Shown: positions 27,394 to 37,102 of the stretch, one piece after another
How the letters are laid out: each line of letters opens with the position of its first letter
Numbering within the stretch: the first letter of the stretch is position 1
Source of the DNA: Myxococcales bacterium
GTDB taxonomy: Bacteria > Myxococcota_A > Polyangia > Polyangiales > JAFGIB01
Direction: 5' to 3'
NCBI GenBank assembly: GCA_029880325.1
Contig: JAOUOP010000024.1
Location: 1 to 64,000 of the forward strand
Length of the DNA stretch: 64,000 nucleotides
Position numbers and translations under genes: made by a program
The notes under the pieces: generated by a model
Databases searched by the model: none
Told to the model about the DNA's origin: nothing
What the model saw: only the letters and a program-made list of their open reading frames with translations

Positions 27394-30147
27394 ATGCCCG
27401 CTCCCGCTCCCATCCGGCGTCCGCACAACACCAGCAGCGATAGCACCGAGCGCTACATTCGCGTGCTTGAGGAGCGGCTCCGCATCCTCCAGGGCCGACT
27501 TGACGGCCTGATGGTGGGCCGCGAGGCCGTGGTCTATGCGTGCCGCCCCACCGGTACGTTCTCCGCCACGTTCGTGTCCGACAATGTGCGCGACTGCTTG
27601 GGTTGGAAACCCGAAGACTTCACGACCGATGCCCGGTTCTTTCTGCAGCGCGTGCACCCGGGCGATCGCGGCCTCGCTGGCGGCCGGCTGGGCTCGGTAC
27701 TGAAAGCGGGTCAACAGCGCCTGGAATACCGCATCGAGCGGGCCGATGGGACCTACGCCCGCATCCGCGACGAGCTGTGCCTGTCGCGGGACGCCGCCGG
27801 CCAACCGCGGGAAATCGTCGGTCGCTTCTACGACCTGGACACCGAGCATGGACGGCGCGAGGAAACCGCAGCCGAGATCGACCACCAGGTCGCGGATCTG
27901 TCACTGCTGCACCGGGTGGCGAAACAGTGCTCCGGTCGCGCGTCCGACACCGACGACTTACTCGCACGTTTGACGCCCATGTTGGCCGATGGACTCGCTC
28001 ACCGCGCCAGCCACGGCGGCCGCTTGCGGTGGAAGGGCACCGAGTTGACTTGGGGGGAGCCGAACCCCGATTTTGCACGGCGACACGATGAGTTGCGCTT
28101 CCTGCGCGGGGACCTCGAGCTGGTGCTGTACTTCACGCCATCGCCCAACTCCGAGCGCAGCGCGACGCGGGAACTGGTCCAATCACTAGGAGAAACCCTC
28201 GCCACCGAATTCGAGAGGCACGAAGACGGACAGGACGACGACGTGCTCGAGCGCGGTCTGCGTCAAGCCGTGCGTGCCGCCAAAGCCGGAAGTTGGGAGT
28301 GGACGCTCGACCGCGACGACTTTTGGTGGTCCGAGGAATTACGCCGGCTCTACGGTCTCGATGCCGATCAGCCTACCCCCACTCACGCAAGATTTCTGGA
28401 GTTCGTACATCCCGAAGACCGCAGTACAACACAAGCCGCGATCAAGGCCGCACTAAAGGGGCAGCCCTATGACGTGACCCACCGCCTCCTGTTGCCCGGA
28501 GGCCTGGTCCGCAACGTGCGCGAGATGGGCCAGGTCATCTTCGATCCCGCCGGCCGACCTGAGCGGCTCAGCGGCGTCAGCGTCGACGTGAGTGAAGCGA
28601 CGCAAGCCAAGGAAGACCTCGATCTCTTCTTCGCCGCCACCGATGAACTGCTGTGCGTCGCAACGATGGACGGCTATTTCAAGCGCATCAACCCTGCCTG
28701 GACCCAACTGCTGGGGTACACGCGACAGGAGCTAACCAGCCGCCCCTTCACCGACTTTGTGCACCCGGACGACCGGCTGCGAACGGCCGAGGCCATGGGC
28801 GTCCTGGCCAACGGTGAAAAGGTCAAGGGCTTCATCAATCGCTACCGGGCCGCAGATGGGCGCTATCTGTCCATGCAGTGGAATGCGCTGACGGGCCCCG
28901 ACGGATCGACCATCTACGCCGTCGCCAGGGATGTCACCGAAGCACAGCAGGCAAAGCGCAAACTCGTCGCTACCGAAGCCCAATTGCTTCAGGCTCAGAA
29001 GATGGAGTCGGTGGGCCTGCTCGCCGGGGGCATCGCGCACGACTTCAACAATCTCCTTCTCGCAATCGTGGGCTACGCAGCTCTGGTCCAGGAAGAACTG
29101 CAGCCCGAAAGCCAAACGTGGGAAGACGCCCAACAGATCCTCATCGCGGGTGAACGCGCCGGGGCGCTGACGCGACAGCTTCTGGCCTTCAGTCGACGCC
29201 AGGTTACCGTGACTGAAGAGGTCGACCTCGGCTCGGTGCTCCTGCACTTGCGCAAGATGCTCATCCGAATCATCGGCGAGAACATCGAACTTCGGATCGA
29301 TGCCGAAACGGAGCGCCTTTGGGTCGTGGCGGATCGAGGTCAACTCGAACAAATCATCGTCAATCTTGCGGTCAATGCCCGCGACGCCATGCCAAAAGGA
29401 GGCACCCTCTGGATCGCGCTGGATTCAGCGCCCGACCAGTCGCTGCCTGAGTCTCCCTCAAAACTGGATTCCTCCACAGGCTCCGTGCTGATCCGCGTCC
29501 GCGACGACGGCGTGGGCATGAGCCCCACCACCCGCACGCGCATCTTCGAGCCCTTCTTCACGACCAAGCCGGCCGGACACGGCACCGGACTGGGCCTGTC
29601 CACAGTCTTCGGCATCGTGCAACAACTCGAAGGCCGCATCGAGGTCGACTCCGCGCCTGGCAAGGGGACCGAATTTCGCGTGTATCTGCCGCGTCTGGCG
29701 CCTGCTCAAAATCCGACACCGGCCCAGGCGCAGACCCAAATGGCGCCAACGTCGCGTACCCTGGGTCAGGGTTTGGGCGCATTGGTGGTCGAAGACGATG
29801 GCGCCGTACGGGAACTGGTGCGTCGCGCCCTCGAGCGGACCGGATTTCACGTGTCGCTCGCAGCCAACGCGGGCGAGGGCCTGCTGTTGGCCGAACGCGC
29901 GACCTCCAACTTCGACGTCATGGTATTGGACCTGGTGATGCCCCATCTGGATGGTCTGGGCTTGGCCAAGCGCTTGCGTGCGGCCCACCCGAACTGCCCC
30001 ATCCTTTTCATTACCGGTTACGTCGACCTCGACAAAGTCGGAAACCCCGTCGACGTGCCCGCTTCAGAACTCTTGCTCAAGCCATTTACTCCAACCGAAC
30101 TCGCAGACAAAATTTGCCAATTGCTCGGGTTAAACCCCGGCTCCTGA
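27394..30147 (+). CDS. Hybrid sensor histidine kinase (PAS repeats, kinase, receiver)
   Basis: 917 residues, no obvious membrane helix, so cytoplasmic. After a coiled N-terminus come a PAS domain (about 40-150), a GAF-like segment (about 165-285), a PAS/PAC unit (about 290-400; WEWTLDRDDFWWSEELRRLYG) and another PAS/PAC (about 405-515). The kinase core has phospho-acceptor His549 in GGIAHDFNN, the N box NLAVNARDAMPKGG, and GHGTGLGLSTVFGI. A C-terminal receiver (about 790-910) has acceptor Asp846 in VLDLVMPH. The HDFNN type of H-box places it among the kinases that usually signal through their own receiver. No partner regulator lies next to it. Confidence 0.92.
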   Translation: MPAPAPIRRPHNTSSDSTERYIRVLEERLRILQGRLDGLMVGREAVVYACRPTGTFSATFVSDNVRDCLGWKPEDFTTDARFFLQRVHPGDRGLAGGRLGSVLKAGQQRLEYRIERADGTYARIRDELCLSRDAAGQPREIVGRFYDLDTEHGRREETAAEIDHQVADLSLLHRVAKQCSGRASDTDDLLARLTPMLADGLAHRASHGGRLRWKGTELTWGEPNPDFARRHDELRFLRGDLELVLYFTPSPNSERSATRELVQSLGETLATEFERHEDGQDDDVLERGLRQAVRAAKAGSWEWTLDRDDFWWSEELRRLYGLDADQPTPTHARFLEFVHPEDRSTTQAAIKAALKGQPYDVTHRLLLPGGLVRNVREMGQVIFDPAGRPERLSGVSVDVSEATQAKEDLDLFFAATDELLCVATMDGYFKRINPAWTQLLGYTRQELTSRPFTDFVHPDDRLRTAEAMGVLANGEKVKGFINRYRAADGRYLSMQWNALTGPDGSTIYAVARDVTEAQQAKRKLVATEAQLLQAQKMESVGLLAGGIAHDFNNLLLAIVGYAALVQEELQPESQTWEDAQQILIAGERAGALTRQLLAFSRRQVTVTEEVDLGSVLLHLRKMLIRIIGENIELRIDAETERLWVVADRGQLEQIIVNLAVNARDAMPKGGTLWIALDSAPDQSLPESPSKLDSSTGSVLIRVRDDGVGMSPTTRTRIFEPFFTTKPAGHGTGLGLSTVFGIVQQLEGRIEVDSAPGKGTEFRVYLPRLAPAQNPTPAQAQTQMAPTSRTLGQGLGALVVEDDGAVRELVRRALERTGFHVSLAANAGEGLLLAERATSNFDVMVLDLVMPHLDGLGLAKRLRAAHPNCPILFITGYVDLDKVGNPVDVPASELLLKPFTPTELADKICQLLGLNPGS

Positions 30148-30320
30148 AGCCAAATTGCGCATGGTGGTCGCTGCACATACTCCAGCCGACAGCACCCGCA
30201 CCGCGCCGCCCCCTCGAATTACGGTTCTTGAAGGCCGCCTCAAATTGATACCCTAGTCGTTGGACAACCCACGACGGCCTGCTCGACCCTTTCGAATGCC
30301 CTGGCCGCTGGAGGATCTCG

Positions 30321-33300
30321 ATGAAGGCAGAGCCACGGACTCTGGTAGCCACTCCTCGCATCTGTAGACCCGGAGCCGGCCCTTGGATTCCGCTGGTACT
30401 TACGGGCTGCCTGTTGACTGCGCAGGCCTGCAACGAGGCCCGCGACGGCGTCGAACCCACCTTGAAGGCACCGGCAGCAGGCGAGCCGCTGCCGGTCGAC
30501 CCCGGCCTGATCTGCGGCGAGCAGCTGCGCACCGATGTGAGCGTCAACGGTGAAGGTCTGTCCCCAATCCCGGTGAACGTGCCGAAAGATCCCACGGCGG
30601 CCCTTCCCGGCCTCTACCTGCTACAGAGCGCCGCACTCGATGGCAGTGAGGCGAGCGAGGGCGCCGGAGCCATGTGGTCGGGCGAAAGCGGGGCCGATCC
30701 GACCAATGCCTTCGACGAAGACGGCGAGCCCCTGCTGCGCTGGGAGAGCCAGCAGCAGATGGTCTTCACCGTCCACCCCGAACTCACCTTGAACGACGAA
30801 AGCAGCGGGCCGCTTCCGGCCGGCCTCTACGATGTCGCGGTGGAAAACGGAAACGGCCATCGCGCCACGGCCGAGCGAGCCCTCGCCGTACTGGCGCGTC
30901 CAACGTTGGATGCGGTGACGCCGAGCCTGCTGTGTCTCGAGGACGCCGCCCGCACCATCGCGCTTGAAGGCATGGATCTAGCCCGCATCGAAGACCAGGG
31001 GCCGAGCCTGGAATTGGGCGATCAGAGCTTCGAGGCCACGACCTCCGACTGCAGCGACATCGCACACGCGGGCGTGCAGGCAGCCCTTTGCAACGCTGCT
31101 GAAGTCAGCCTCGAAATGGGCGCGCTGCCCGCCGGTTCCTACACCGCGACCCTGCGCAATCCCGAGCCGGCCGCCTGTTTCAGCACCGAGGAGCACGCGC
31201 TGCATATCGTCTCGGCTCCACGCATCGAACGCATCACGCCGGATGGAGCCTGCATCGGTGACGATCAGGTGGAGGTGGCCATCGAGGGAAGCGACTTCCT
31301 TGTAATCGACGGCGACGAACCCAGCGTGCTGCTCGACGGCGACGGGATCGCCATCGTGGGCGTCGACGGCTGTGAAGCACTCGAAAGCGTCGACTACGAC
31401 GTGCAACGCTGCTCGCGCATCGCGCTCGGCCCCATCGCCAGCGCACTGGCCGAGGGCGCCCACGAGCTGAGTGTGAAAAATCCCGAACCCGCGCTTTGCA
31501 CCTCGACCCTCAGTGAAGCGTTCTACGTATTGCCCCCGCCGACCCTCGAGCGCCTCGAGACGGTCGAACTCTGCGCCGACACCCAGGTCACCCTGGTGCT
31601 CATCGGCAGCTCCTTTCGCGAAGGCGTGCACGTAAGGGCCGGCGACAGCGAAGCCGACTCGGTCGAAGTGCTGAGCGACACGCGCATCGAAGCCACCTTC
31701 GACAGCGGACTGGCCGCCGGCAGCTACGACGTCTCGGTCGAGGTCGGCGACGGCAGCTGCGCCTCCACGCTGGCGCTGGCGCTGACGGTGGATCCGGAGC
31801 CCTTGATCTTCTTCGTCGACCCGCCGGTCATCTACAACGGGGCCAGCGTCGTCTCCACGATCTTCGCCTCGGGCTTGCGCGCCGAGGCGTCCAGCCTGGA
31901 GCTGCTCGCCAGTGACGGCTCGGCCACCGAAATCACGAGCTGGGACAGCCCCACGCGCCCCAATCGTATCGAAGCCACGATCGAAGCCGGTCTCGACGCC
32001 GGTAGCTACGGCATCCGCATCACCAGCCACCTCGGCTGCGTGGGTTCGGCAGCCGACCTGCTGACGGTGACCGACACCCTGGGCCTCGATGTCGACAGCA
32101 TCGAGCCGGGCTTCGTCTCGCCCACGCGCTCGACGGCGGTGACACTGCGCTCGAGCGATGGCGACTTCGTCGCGGTGCCGCGCGTCTACCTGAAGTCTTC
32201 GAGCACGGGTGCCGCGGCGATCCCGTTGTCGGCGGTGGTGGTCCAGGACGGCAACACGCTCTCGACGGTGATCCCCGCCGGCTTGGCCCCGGGCGAGTAC
32301 AGCGTGATCGTGGTCAACCCAGACGGCAGCGTCGGTATCCTCGACGCTGCGCTGGTCGCGGCATTGACGGTGATGGCGGTGGAGCCGCCGGTCATCGACA
32401 ACGTGGTTCCGGCGTCGCTGGTCGCCAAGGACACGCCCGCCGAACTGAGCATCCGCGGCTCCGGCTTCGATGTCGACAGCCTCGAACTCGAGTGCAAGGA
32501 CCCCGACGGAAACCTCACGAGTGTCAGCGGCAGCGTTGTCGGCACACCAACTGCAAGTGAAATCGTGGCCAGCTTCAGCCCTGGCGGCAGCAGCGTACCG
32601 GGCAGCACCTGCCTCCTGCATCTGCTCAACGCCGACGGCTCGCGCTACAGCTATTCTGCCCTGTCGCTGACCAACGACTCACTGAACCTCTCGGCATGGA
32701 GCGCGGGCAGCCCATTGCTACAGCCGCGGCGGGCGCTGTCGGCCGTGGCCGGGCGCCCCACGGCCGCCAGCCGTTACGTCTACGCCATCGGCGGCGACAG
32801 CGGCGTGACGGGCGACGCGACAGCCATCGGCAGCGTGCTCGACAGCGTGGAGGCCGCGCCGGTGGATGTCTTCGGGACCATGGGCGCCTTCGCCGCCCAG
32901 CGCAACGCGCTGCCGGCACCGCGCACCTGGGCGGGCGCCGCACGCATCGAGCGCTTCGTCTACCTGGTGGGCGGCCACGACGGCGGCGGGGCAACCTCGA
33001 GCCTGCTGCGCGCGCAGATCCTCGATCCGCTAGCCACGCCCAGCGTCGTCGACGCCGACGCCCACCTGGGCGATGGCTCGAGCGGCCTGGGTCAGGGGCT
33101 GTGGATGTACCGCGTGGCCGCGGTCTTCGCAGCCGACGACGCCAGCAACCCGGCGGGCGAATCGCTGCCCGGAGAGGTCTTCACACTGCAGCTTCCGGCG
33201 CGCGCCGAGGGCATCGAGATCACACTAACCTGGGAGATGGTCGCCGGCGCCAGTGGCTACCGGATCTACCGCAACCCCAGCGCCGGCTCCGGCGCCATGG

Positions 33301-34112
33301 AGCTTTTGGCCGAGGTCGACGGGGGCTCCACCCTCAGTCATGTGGACGCGGGTGGCGCCACCCAGGCGGCGACCACGCCCTTGCCCGCCGGCTCCCTGGG
33401 GCGCTGGCATGCGGTCGATGGCGCCCGCTGCAGCGACGGCGACTGCGAGCTGGATGGCGCGCGCGAGGCGCTCGGGGTCGTGGCCGTGGCCGACCCGAAC
33501 ACCGCCGGGCGTCACTACCTCTATGCCATCGGCGGCCGCGACGCCTCGGGCAGCTACCTCGACAGCTACGAGGTGGCCACCGTCAGCGTGGCCGCCAATG
33601 GTTCGCAGACGGTGAGCGCCTTCGCACTCGGCAGCGATACGCTGGCCAGCCCACGGGCTGAAATGGGAATCTGGGCCATGCACGCCGGCAACTCCAAGGC
33701 GATCCGCGACACGGCGCCGACCGAGGTCTGGATCTTCATCGGCAGCGGACGCACCACAGCTGGCGCCGGCAGTGCCGAGGTGGAAGCAGGCGAGGTCGGA
33801 AATGGTGGCGACCTGGGCACGCTGACGGCCACCGATTCGATGCCTCAACTGGCGGGTTTCGGCACCGGAGCGGCCAACGACCGGCTCTACACCTTCGGCG
33901 GACTCGACAACACCACCTCGGGCACTTCGGCGGTCCTTTGCGCAGATCCCGACTGTCTTCCCGACCTGGCGCCGGGCTCCTTCAACTCGCTGGCCCAGGC
34001 TGCCACACGACGCATCTACACCGTGGCGGCCCAGGAAAGCGCCTTCTTCTTCCTGCTCGGCGGCCACAACGGTGACAACGCCCTGGCCACCACCGAGCGC
34101 ACGGTGCAGTGA
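30321..34112 (+). CDS. Large IPT/TIG and kelch-repeat lipoprotein
   Basis: 1263 residues. The signal peptide ends in the lipobox VLTGC (Cys30). Residues about 40-800 are a chain of Ig-like IPT/TIG-type modules, many beginning with PTLDAVTPSLLCLEDA, PRIERITPDGACIGDD or PPTLERLETVELC, each with paired cysteines. From about 810 on there are kelch motifs (RYVYAIGGDSG, RFVYLVGGHDGGG, HYLYAIGGRDASG, RLYTFGGLDNTTS, FFLLGGHNGD), expected to form a beta-propeller. An FN3-like module (WEMVAGASGYRIYRNP) is inserted between blades. It is probably a surface protein for binding or display. No catalytic residues were seen. Confidence 0.75.
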   Translation: MKAEPRTLVATPRICRPGAGPWIPLVLTGCLLTAQACNEARDGVEPTLKAPAAGEPLPVDPGLICGEQLRTDVSVNGEGLSPIPVNVPKDPTAALPGLYLLQSAALDGSEASEGAGAMWSGESGADPTNAFDEDGEPLLRWESQQQMVFTVHPELTLNDESSGPLPAGLYDVAVENGNGHRATAERALAVLARPTLDAVTPSLLCLEDAARTIALEGMDLARIEDQGPSLELGDQSFEATTSDCSDIAHAGVQAALCNAAEVSLEMGALPAGSYTATLRNPEPAACFSTEEHALHIVSAPRIERITPDGACIGDDQVEVAIEGSDFLVIDGDEPSVLLDGDGIAIVGVDGCEALESVDYDVQRCSRIALGPIASALAEGAHELSVKNPEPALCTSTLSEAFYVLPPPTLERLETVELCADTQVTLVLIGSSFREGVHVRAGDSEADSVEVLSDTRIEATFDSGLAAGSYDVSVEVGDGSCASTLALALTVDPEPLIFFVDPPVIYNGASVVSTIFASGLRAEASSLELLASDGSATEITSWDSPTRPNRIEATIEAGLDAGSYGIRITSHLGCVGSAADLLTVTDTLGLDVDSIEPGFVSPTRSTAVTLRSSDGDFVAVPRVYLKSSSTGAAAIPLSAVVVQDGNTLSTVIPAGLAPGEYSVIVVNPDGSVGILDAALVAALTVMAVEPPVIDNVVPASLVAKDTPAELSIRGSGFDVDSLELECKDPDGNLTSVSGSVVGTPTASEIVASFSPGGSSVPGSTCLLHLLNADGSRYSYSALSLTNDSLNLSAWSAGSPLLQPRRALSAVAGRPTAASRYVYAIGGDSGVTGDATAIGSVLDSVEAAPVDVFGTMGAFAAQRNALPAPRTWAGAARIERFVYLVGGHDGGGATSSLLRAQILDPLATPSVVDADAHLGDGSSGLGQGLWMYRVAAVFAADDASNPAGESLPGEVFTLQLPARAEGIEITLTWEMVAGASGYRIYRNPSAGSGAMELLAEVDGGSTLSHVDAGGATQAATTPLPAGSLGRWHAVDGARCSDGDCELDGAREALGVVAVADPNTAGRHYLYAIGGRDASGSYLDSYEVATVSVAANGSQTVSAFALGSDTLASPRAEMGIWAMHAGNSKAIRDTAPTEVWIFIGSGRTTAGAGSAEVEAGEVGNGGDLGTLTATDSMPQLAGFGTGAANDRLYTFGGLDNTTSGTSAVLCADPDCLPDLAPGSFNSLAQAATRRIYTVAAQESAFFFLLGGHNGDNALATTERTVQ

Positions 34113-34272
34113 CGGAATGAATCGAGGCGGCGGGCGCCAATCGCACCGGCGATCGCAGCCTCGAGGTGCCCAAAGGTTCGGACGCGCCCATTCCACCCAG
34201 GGTGGGCCTGGTTTTCGGCACCCGGCCCAGGGCCTCGCAGCAGCCGGTTGAGGCCGAGAGCAGCTCTCTCCT

Positions 34273-36549
34273 ATGCTCCCGGCGATGAACGAACCGCAGC
34301 AGTCGACACAGGTGCGGGCGCTGCCACGGGCTGCGCTGATCGGGGTGTCCCTGCCGACCGCCGCGCTGCTGGGCTTTGGCGCGCTGGTCCTACCCTGGAC
34401 GCGAATGACGACCTTTGCCGTGGTGACCTCGGCCCTCGGTGGCCTGCATCTAGCGGTCGTCGCCTTGCTCCTGGCCAGGACGCACGCGGCCCGGCGCGCG
34501 CTGCGGCTGCTGGGGCTGGGTTCGCTGCTCTATCTGGCCTGGATTGCACAGCAGGTGTTCGCCTCGGGTCTCTACGTGGCCGAGATCTACGGCTCCTTGG
34601 GCAAGGGCGTGGCCGCGGGCATGGGCGCGCTGGTCTTGCTGGTGGCGCTGCTGACGCTGCCCCTGGGGCTATGGGCGCTTTCTTTGACGGCGCCCCAGCC
34701 CAAGCCGCGCTCGCTTTTGGCCTGGCTGCTGGGCGCCCTCGTGCTGGGCTCGCTCGCCTCGGGTGCGACCTGGGCGAAGGCCCGCGCTCGAAGCCTGCCC
34801 ACCCCCGCGAACCTGGCGCACGTGGGCGGGGAGCTGCTGCGGGCTCGCGCCTCGAACGCCCGCGCAACCCCCGGGGCGAGTTTGTTCACGCCAGCAGCGG
34901 TGCAATGCCCGGCGGCGCCGGGTCCGCAGGCGGCGACCGTCGTCACCACCTTCGCCGATCGCCGGGGCAGCGTGCGCTCCCTGTGCCTGCAGGGCGCTGC
35001 CGACGAACTCCCCGATGCCCTCGCGCGCAGCCTGGCCCAGCACGGAGCCTCCCTTCCGATCAAGCTCGACTGGCTCAAAGGCGCGCACTCGCTGCACGAA
35101 CACCCGGGTCTGCTAGGCCCCTTGGTCGACGTGCTCGGCCTGCGCCCCGGCCTCGATGGCGCCTGCCTGGGCGCCCGCTGCCTGATGCCCTGGCAGCTGC
35201 TGGCGACTGGAGCCTTCGCCGCCCGCGAAGCGACGCCCTACATCCCGAAGATGCGCCTGGGTTTCGCCGTGGCCCAGGTGCGCGCAGCGCTTTCGGACGA
35301 CGAAGGCGGCACCGCAGAGCACACCACGATCGAAGGGCTGACGCGCATCACCACCGAGAGCTCGCTCATCGATGCCGGGGGGCGCGTTCACGGCCTGCAG
35401 CGCATGCGTGCCCGCGAGGCTGCGCTCACCGCCGCGGCCCTGGCGCGCGCCGAGCGCGCCGCCGAAGCCCACGTGCTTGCGGCCCAACGCCACGACGGCA
35501 CCTACCGCTACCAGCTCGACGCCTACCGCGGCACCTCCATCGAGGAAAACCCCAGCATCCCCCGTCACGCCGGCACCACGCTGGTGCTGTGCGAGCTGGG
35601 ACAGCGGAGGCCGGAAGTCGAGCAGGCCATCGCCCGCGCCTTGATGGCCCAACGGCGCTATGGGCGCCGGCGCGGCGAGCTGACGGCCCTGACCTACCGG
35701 CCCCTGGCACGCGCAGCCGATCTCGGCTCCAGCGCCCTCGGCCTGGTCGCCTTCACCGCCTGTCGCGAGCGCGTGGGCCCGGTCCACGACGTCACCATCG
35801 GCCGGCTGGCGCGCTTCCTGATGCAGATGCAGCGCCCGGACGGCAGCTTCGGACCGGGCCTGGATCTGCAAAGCGGGCACAAGCTCGACGGACCCACGCC
35901 GGTCTTCGCCGCCGGCCAGGCGATCATGGCTCTGACCCAACTCGAAGCCATCGTCGCCAAGCTGGAGCCCCAGCAGCGCGCGCCCTTCCCCGACGCCCAG
36001 GCGCTACACAACGCGGTCGAGCGCGCCATGACCCACACCGCCGAGCACTACTGGCCGCACCCCTTGCGCGACTTCTTCTTCCTCAAGGAAAACTGGCACT
36101 GTCTGGCGGCGCGCAAAGCCCTGCGCAGCCACCGGCACGACGGCTACGAGCGCTTCTGCCTGGACTACACGGGCTTCAAAGCGCGCGTGCTGCTCGGCCC
36201 CGAAGACGACGTGGAGCCGGGTTTCCACGGCGGCTTCGGCTTCGGCAACATCGTGCCTCCGCACAACGGCAGCTCCGCCGGGCTGGGCGAAGCCCTGGGA
36301 GCGGCCATCGCGCTGCGCGAGGCGCGCGGGGAGGACAGCGGTCGCGAGCGGCACCTGCTCAAGCGCGTGCTGGGCTTTCTGCTGCGGCAGCAGATGCAGC
36401 CCGAGCTGTGCTTCGCCTGCGCCACCGAAAACGCGGCCGGCTGGTTTTCGGGCTACATGGTCGCGCCCTGGGGCCGTATCGATCACATCCAGCATCCATG
36501 GTCGGCCCTGGGCCACGGCCTGCGCGCCCTGGGCTGGAAGAAATCCTGA
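34273..36549 (+). CDS. Membrane protein with alpha/alpha-toroid-like C-terminal domain
   Basis: 758 residues; ATG 34285 is an alternative start. Four or five membrane helices occupy about 20-175. A linker follows, then a soluble part of about 550 residues. Its C-terminal half repeats motifs such as AAQRHDGTYRYQLDAY, MQMQRPDGSFGPG and FLLRQQMQPELCFA, which resemble the QW-type repeats of terpene cyclase/prenyltransferase toroids. It also contains His/Cys-rich spots (HTAEHYWPHP, CFACATENAAGW). No cyclase DxDD motif was found, so enzyme activity is not claimed. Codon-position base bias supports this frame over a long ORF in another frame. Function unknown. Confidence 0.65.
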   Translation: MLPAMNEPQQSTQVRALPRAALIGVSLPTAALLGFGALVLPWTRMTTFAVVTSALGGLHLAVVALLLARTHAARRALRLLGLGSLLYLAWIAQQVFASGLYVAEIYGSLGKGVAAGMGALVLLVALLTLPLGLWALSLTAPQPKPRSLLAWLLGALVLGSLASGATWAKARARSLPTPANLAHVGGELLRARASNARATPGASLFTPAAVQCPAAPGPQAATVVTTFADRRGSVRSLCLQGAADELPDALARSLAQHGASLPIKLDWLKGAHSLHEHPGLLGPLVDVLGLRPGLDGACLGARCLMPWQLLATGAFAAREATPYIPKMRLGFAVAQVRAALSDDEGGTAEHTTIEGLTRITTESSLIDAGGRVHGLQRMRAREAALTAAALARAERAAEAHVLAAQRHDGTYRYQLDAYRGTSIEENPSIPRHAGTTLVLCELGQRRPEVEQAIARALMAQRRYGRRRGELTALTYRPLARAADLGSSALGLVAFTACRERVGPVHDVTIGRLARFLMQMQRPDGSFGPGLDLQSGHKLDGPTPVFAAGQAIMALTQLEAIVAKLEPQQRAPFPDAQALHNAVERAMTHTAEHYWPHPLRDFFFLKENWHCLAARKALRSHRHDGYERFCLDYTGFKARVLLGPEDDVEPGFHGGFGFGNIVPPHNGSSAGLGEALGAAIALREARGEDSGRERHLLKRVLGFLLRQQMQPELCFACATENAAGWFSGYMVAPWGRIDHIQHPWSALGHGLRALGWKKS

Positions 36550-36574
36550 TGTACGAGCGCGGGAGCCAATGCCC

Positions 36575-37042
36575 ATGACCACAATCGACGACAGCTGGTA
36601 CCAGAGGCCCCCGGGAGCACTCCCCGAACGCACGTCCGCTGGCGGTGTGGTGGTGCGTATCGACGGGGGCGGTCCGTGGATCGGCCTGGCCCGCGAAGGC
36701 GACTACGCGCAGCCGGTGCTGCCCAAGGGCGGGGTCGAGCCGGGCGAGGACCTGGAAGCGGCGGCCATGCGCGAAATCGAAGAAGAAGCCGGGCTCTCGC
36801 AGCTGACCTTGGTGCAAAAACTCGGCGTGCTGGAGCGGCTCTCCTTCGACCGCGCCCTGTGGGTGAGGACCCACGTGTTTCTTTTTCGCACCGAACAACT
36901 GCGGGGCGTTCCGACCGACTCCGAACGCCACCTGCACGGGCCGGTCTGGCGCCGCCTCGACCACCTCGAGGACATGCTCTGGCCCGACCAGCGCCAGCTG
37001 ATCCTGCGACATCAGGCGCTGATCCGAAGCCTCGGCCAGTAG
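36575..37042 (+). CDS. Nudix hydrolase
   Basis: 155 residues from ATG 36575, placed nine bases after GGGAG; ATG 36569 is too close to that site. The Nudix box is perfect: GGVEPGEDLEAAAMREIEEEAGL fits G-x5-E-x7-REUxEExGU (shown here only as its key residues Gly, Glu, Arg-Glu, Glu-Glu, Gly). The TSAGGVVVR start and QPVLPKGG approach are those of diadenosine polyphosphate or related nucleotide-diphosphate hydrolases. It needs a divalent metal and acts in the cytoplasm. It follows the membrane protein gene by 25 bases. Confidence 0.88.
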   Translation: MTTIDDSWYQRPPGALPERTSAGGVVVRIDGGGPWIGLAREGDYAQPVLPKGGVEPGEDLEAAAMREIEEEAGLSQLTLVQKLGVLERLSFDRALWVRTHVFLFRTEQLRGVPTDSERHLHGPVWRRLDHLEDMLWPDQRQLILRHQALIRSLGQ

Positions 37043-37079
37043 CGCCGGACCCGCGACTGCCGTGGGCGCAGCTGCGATG

Positions 37080-37102
37080 TGGTAGGCTGTAGCCAGCTAC
37101 CA
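37080..37102. promoter_or_regulatory. Inverted repeat at the marR start codon
   Basis: TGGTAGGCTG and CAGCTACCA form a near-perfect inverted repeat (one bulged G) around TAGC, ending at the A of the start codon. The size and symmetry fit a MarR-family operator, which would give autorepression. As RNA the same sequence could hide the start codon. Confidence 0.4.

Noticed and set aside
34248..36578. 776-codon ORF overlapping the 758-residue membrane protein
   Set aside because: Its product is Arg/Ala/Pro-rich low-complexity sequence typical of an out-of-frame shadow in GC-rich DNA; the other frame has membrane helices and domain-like repeats.
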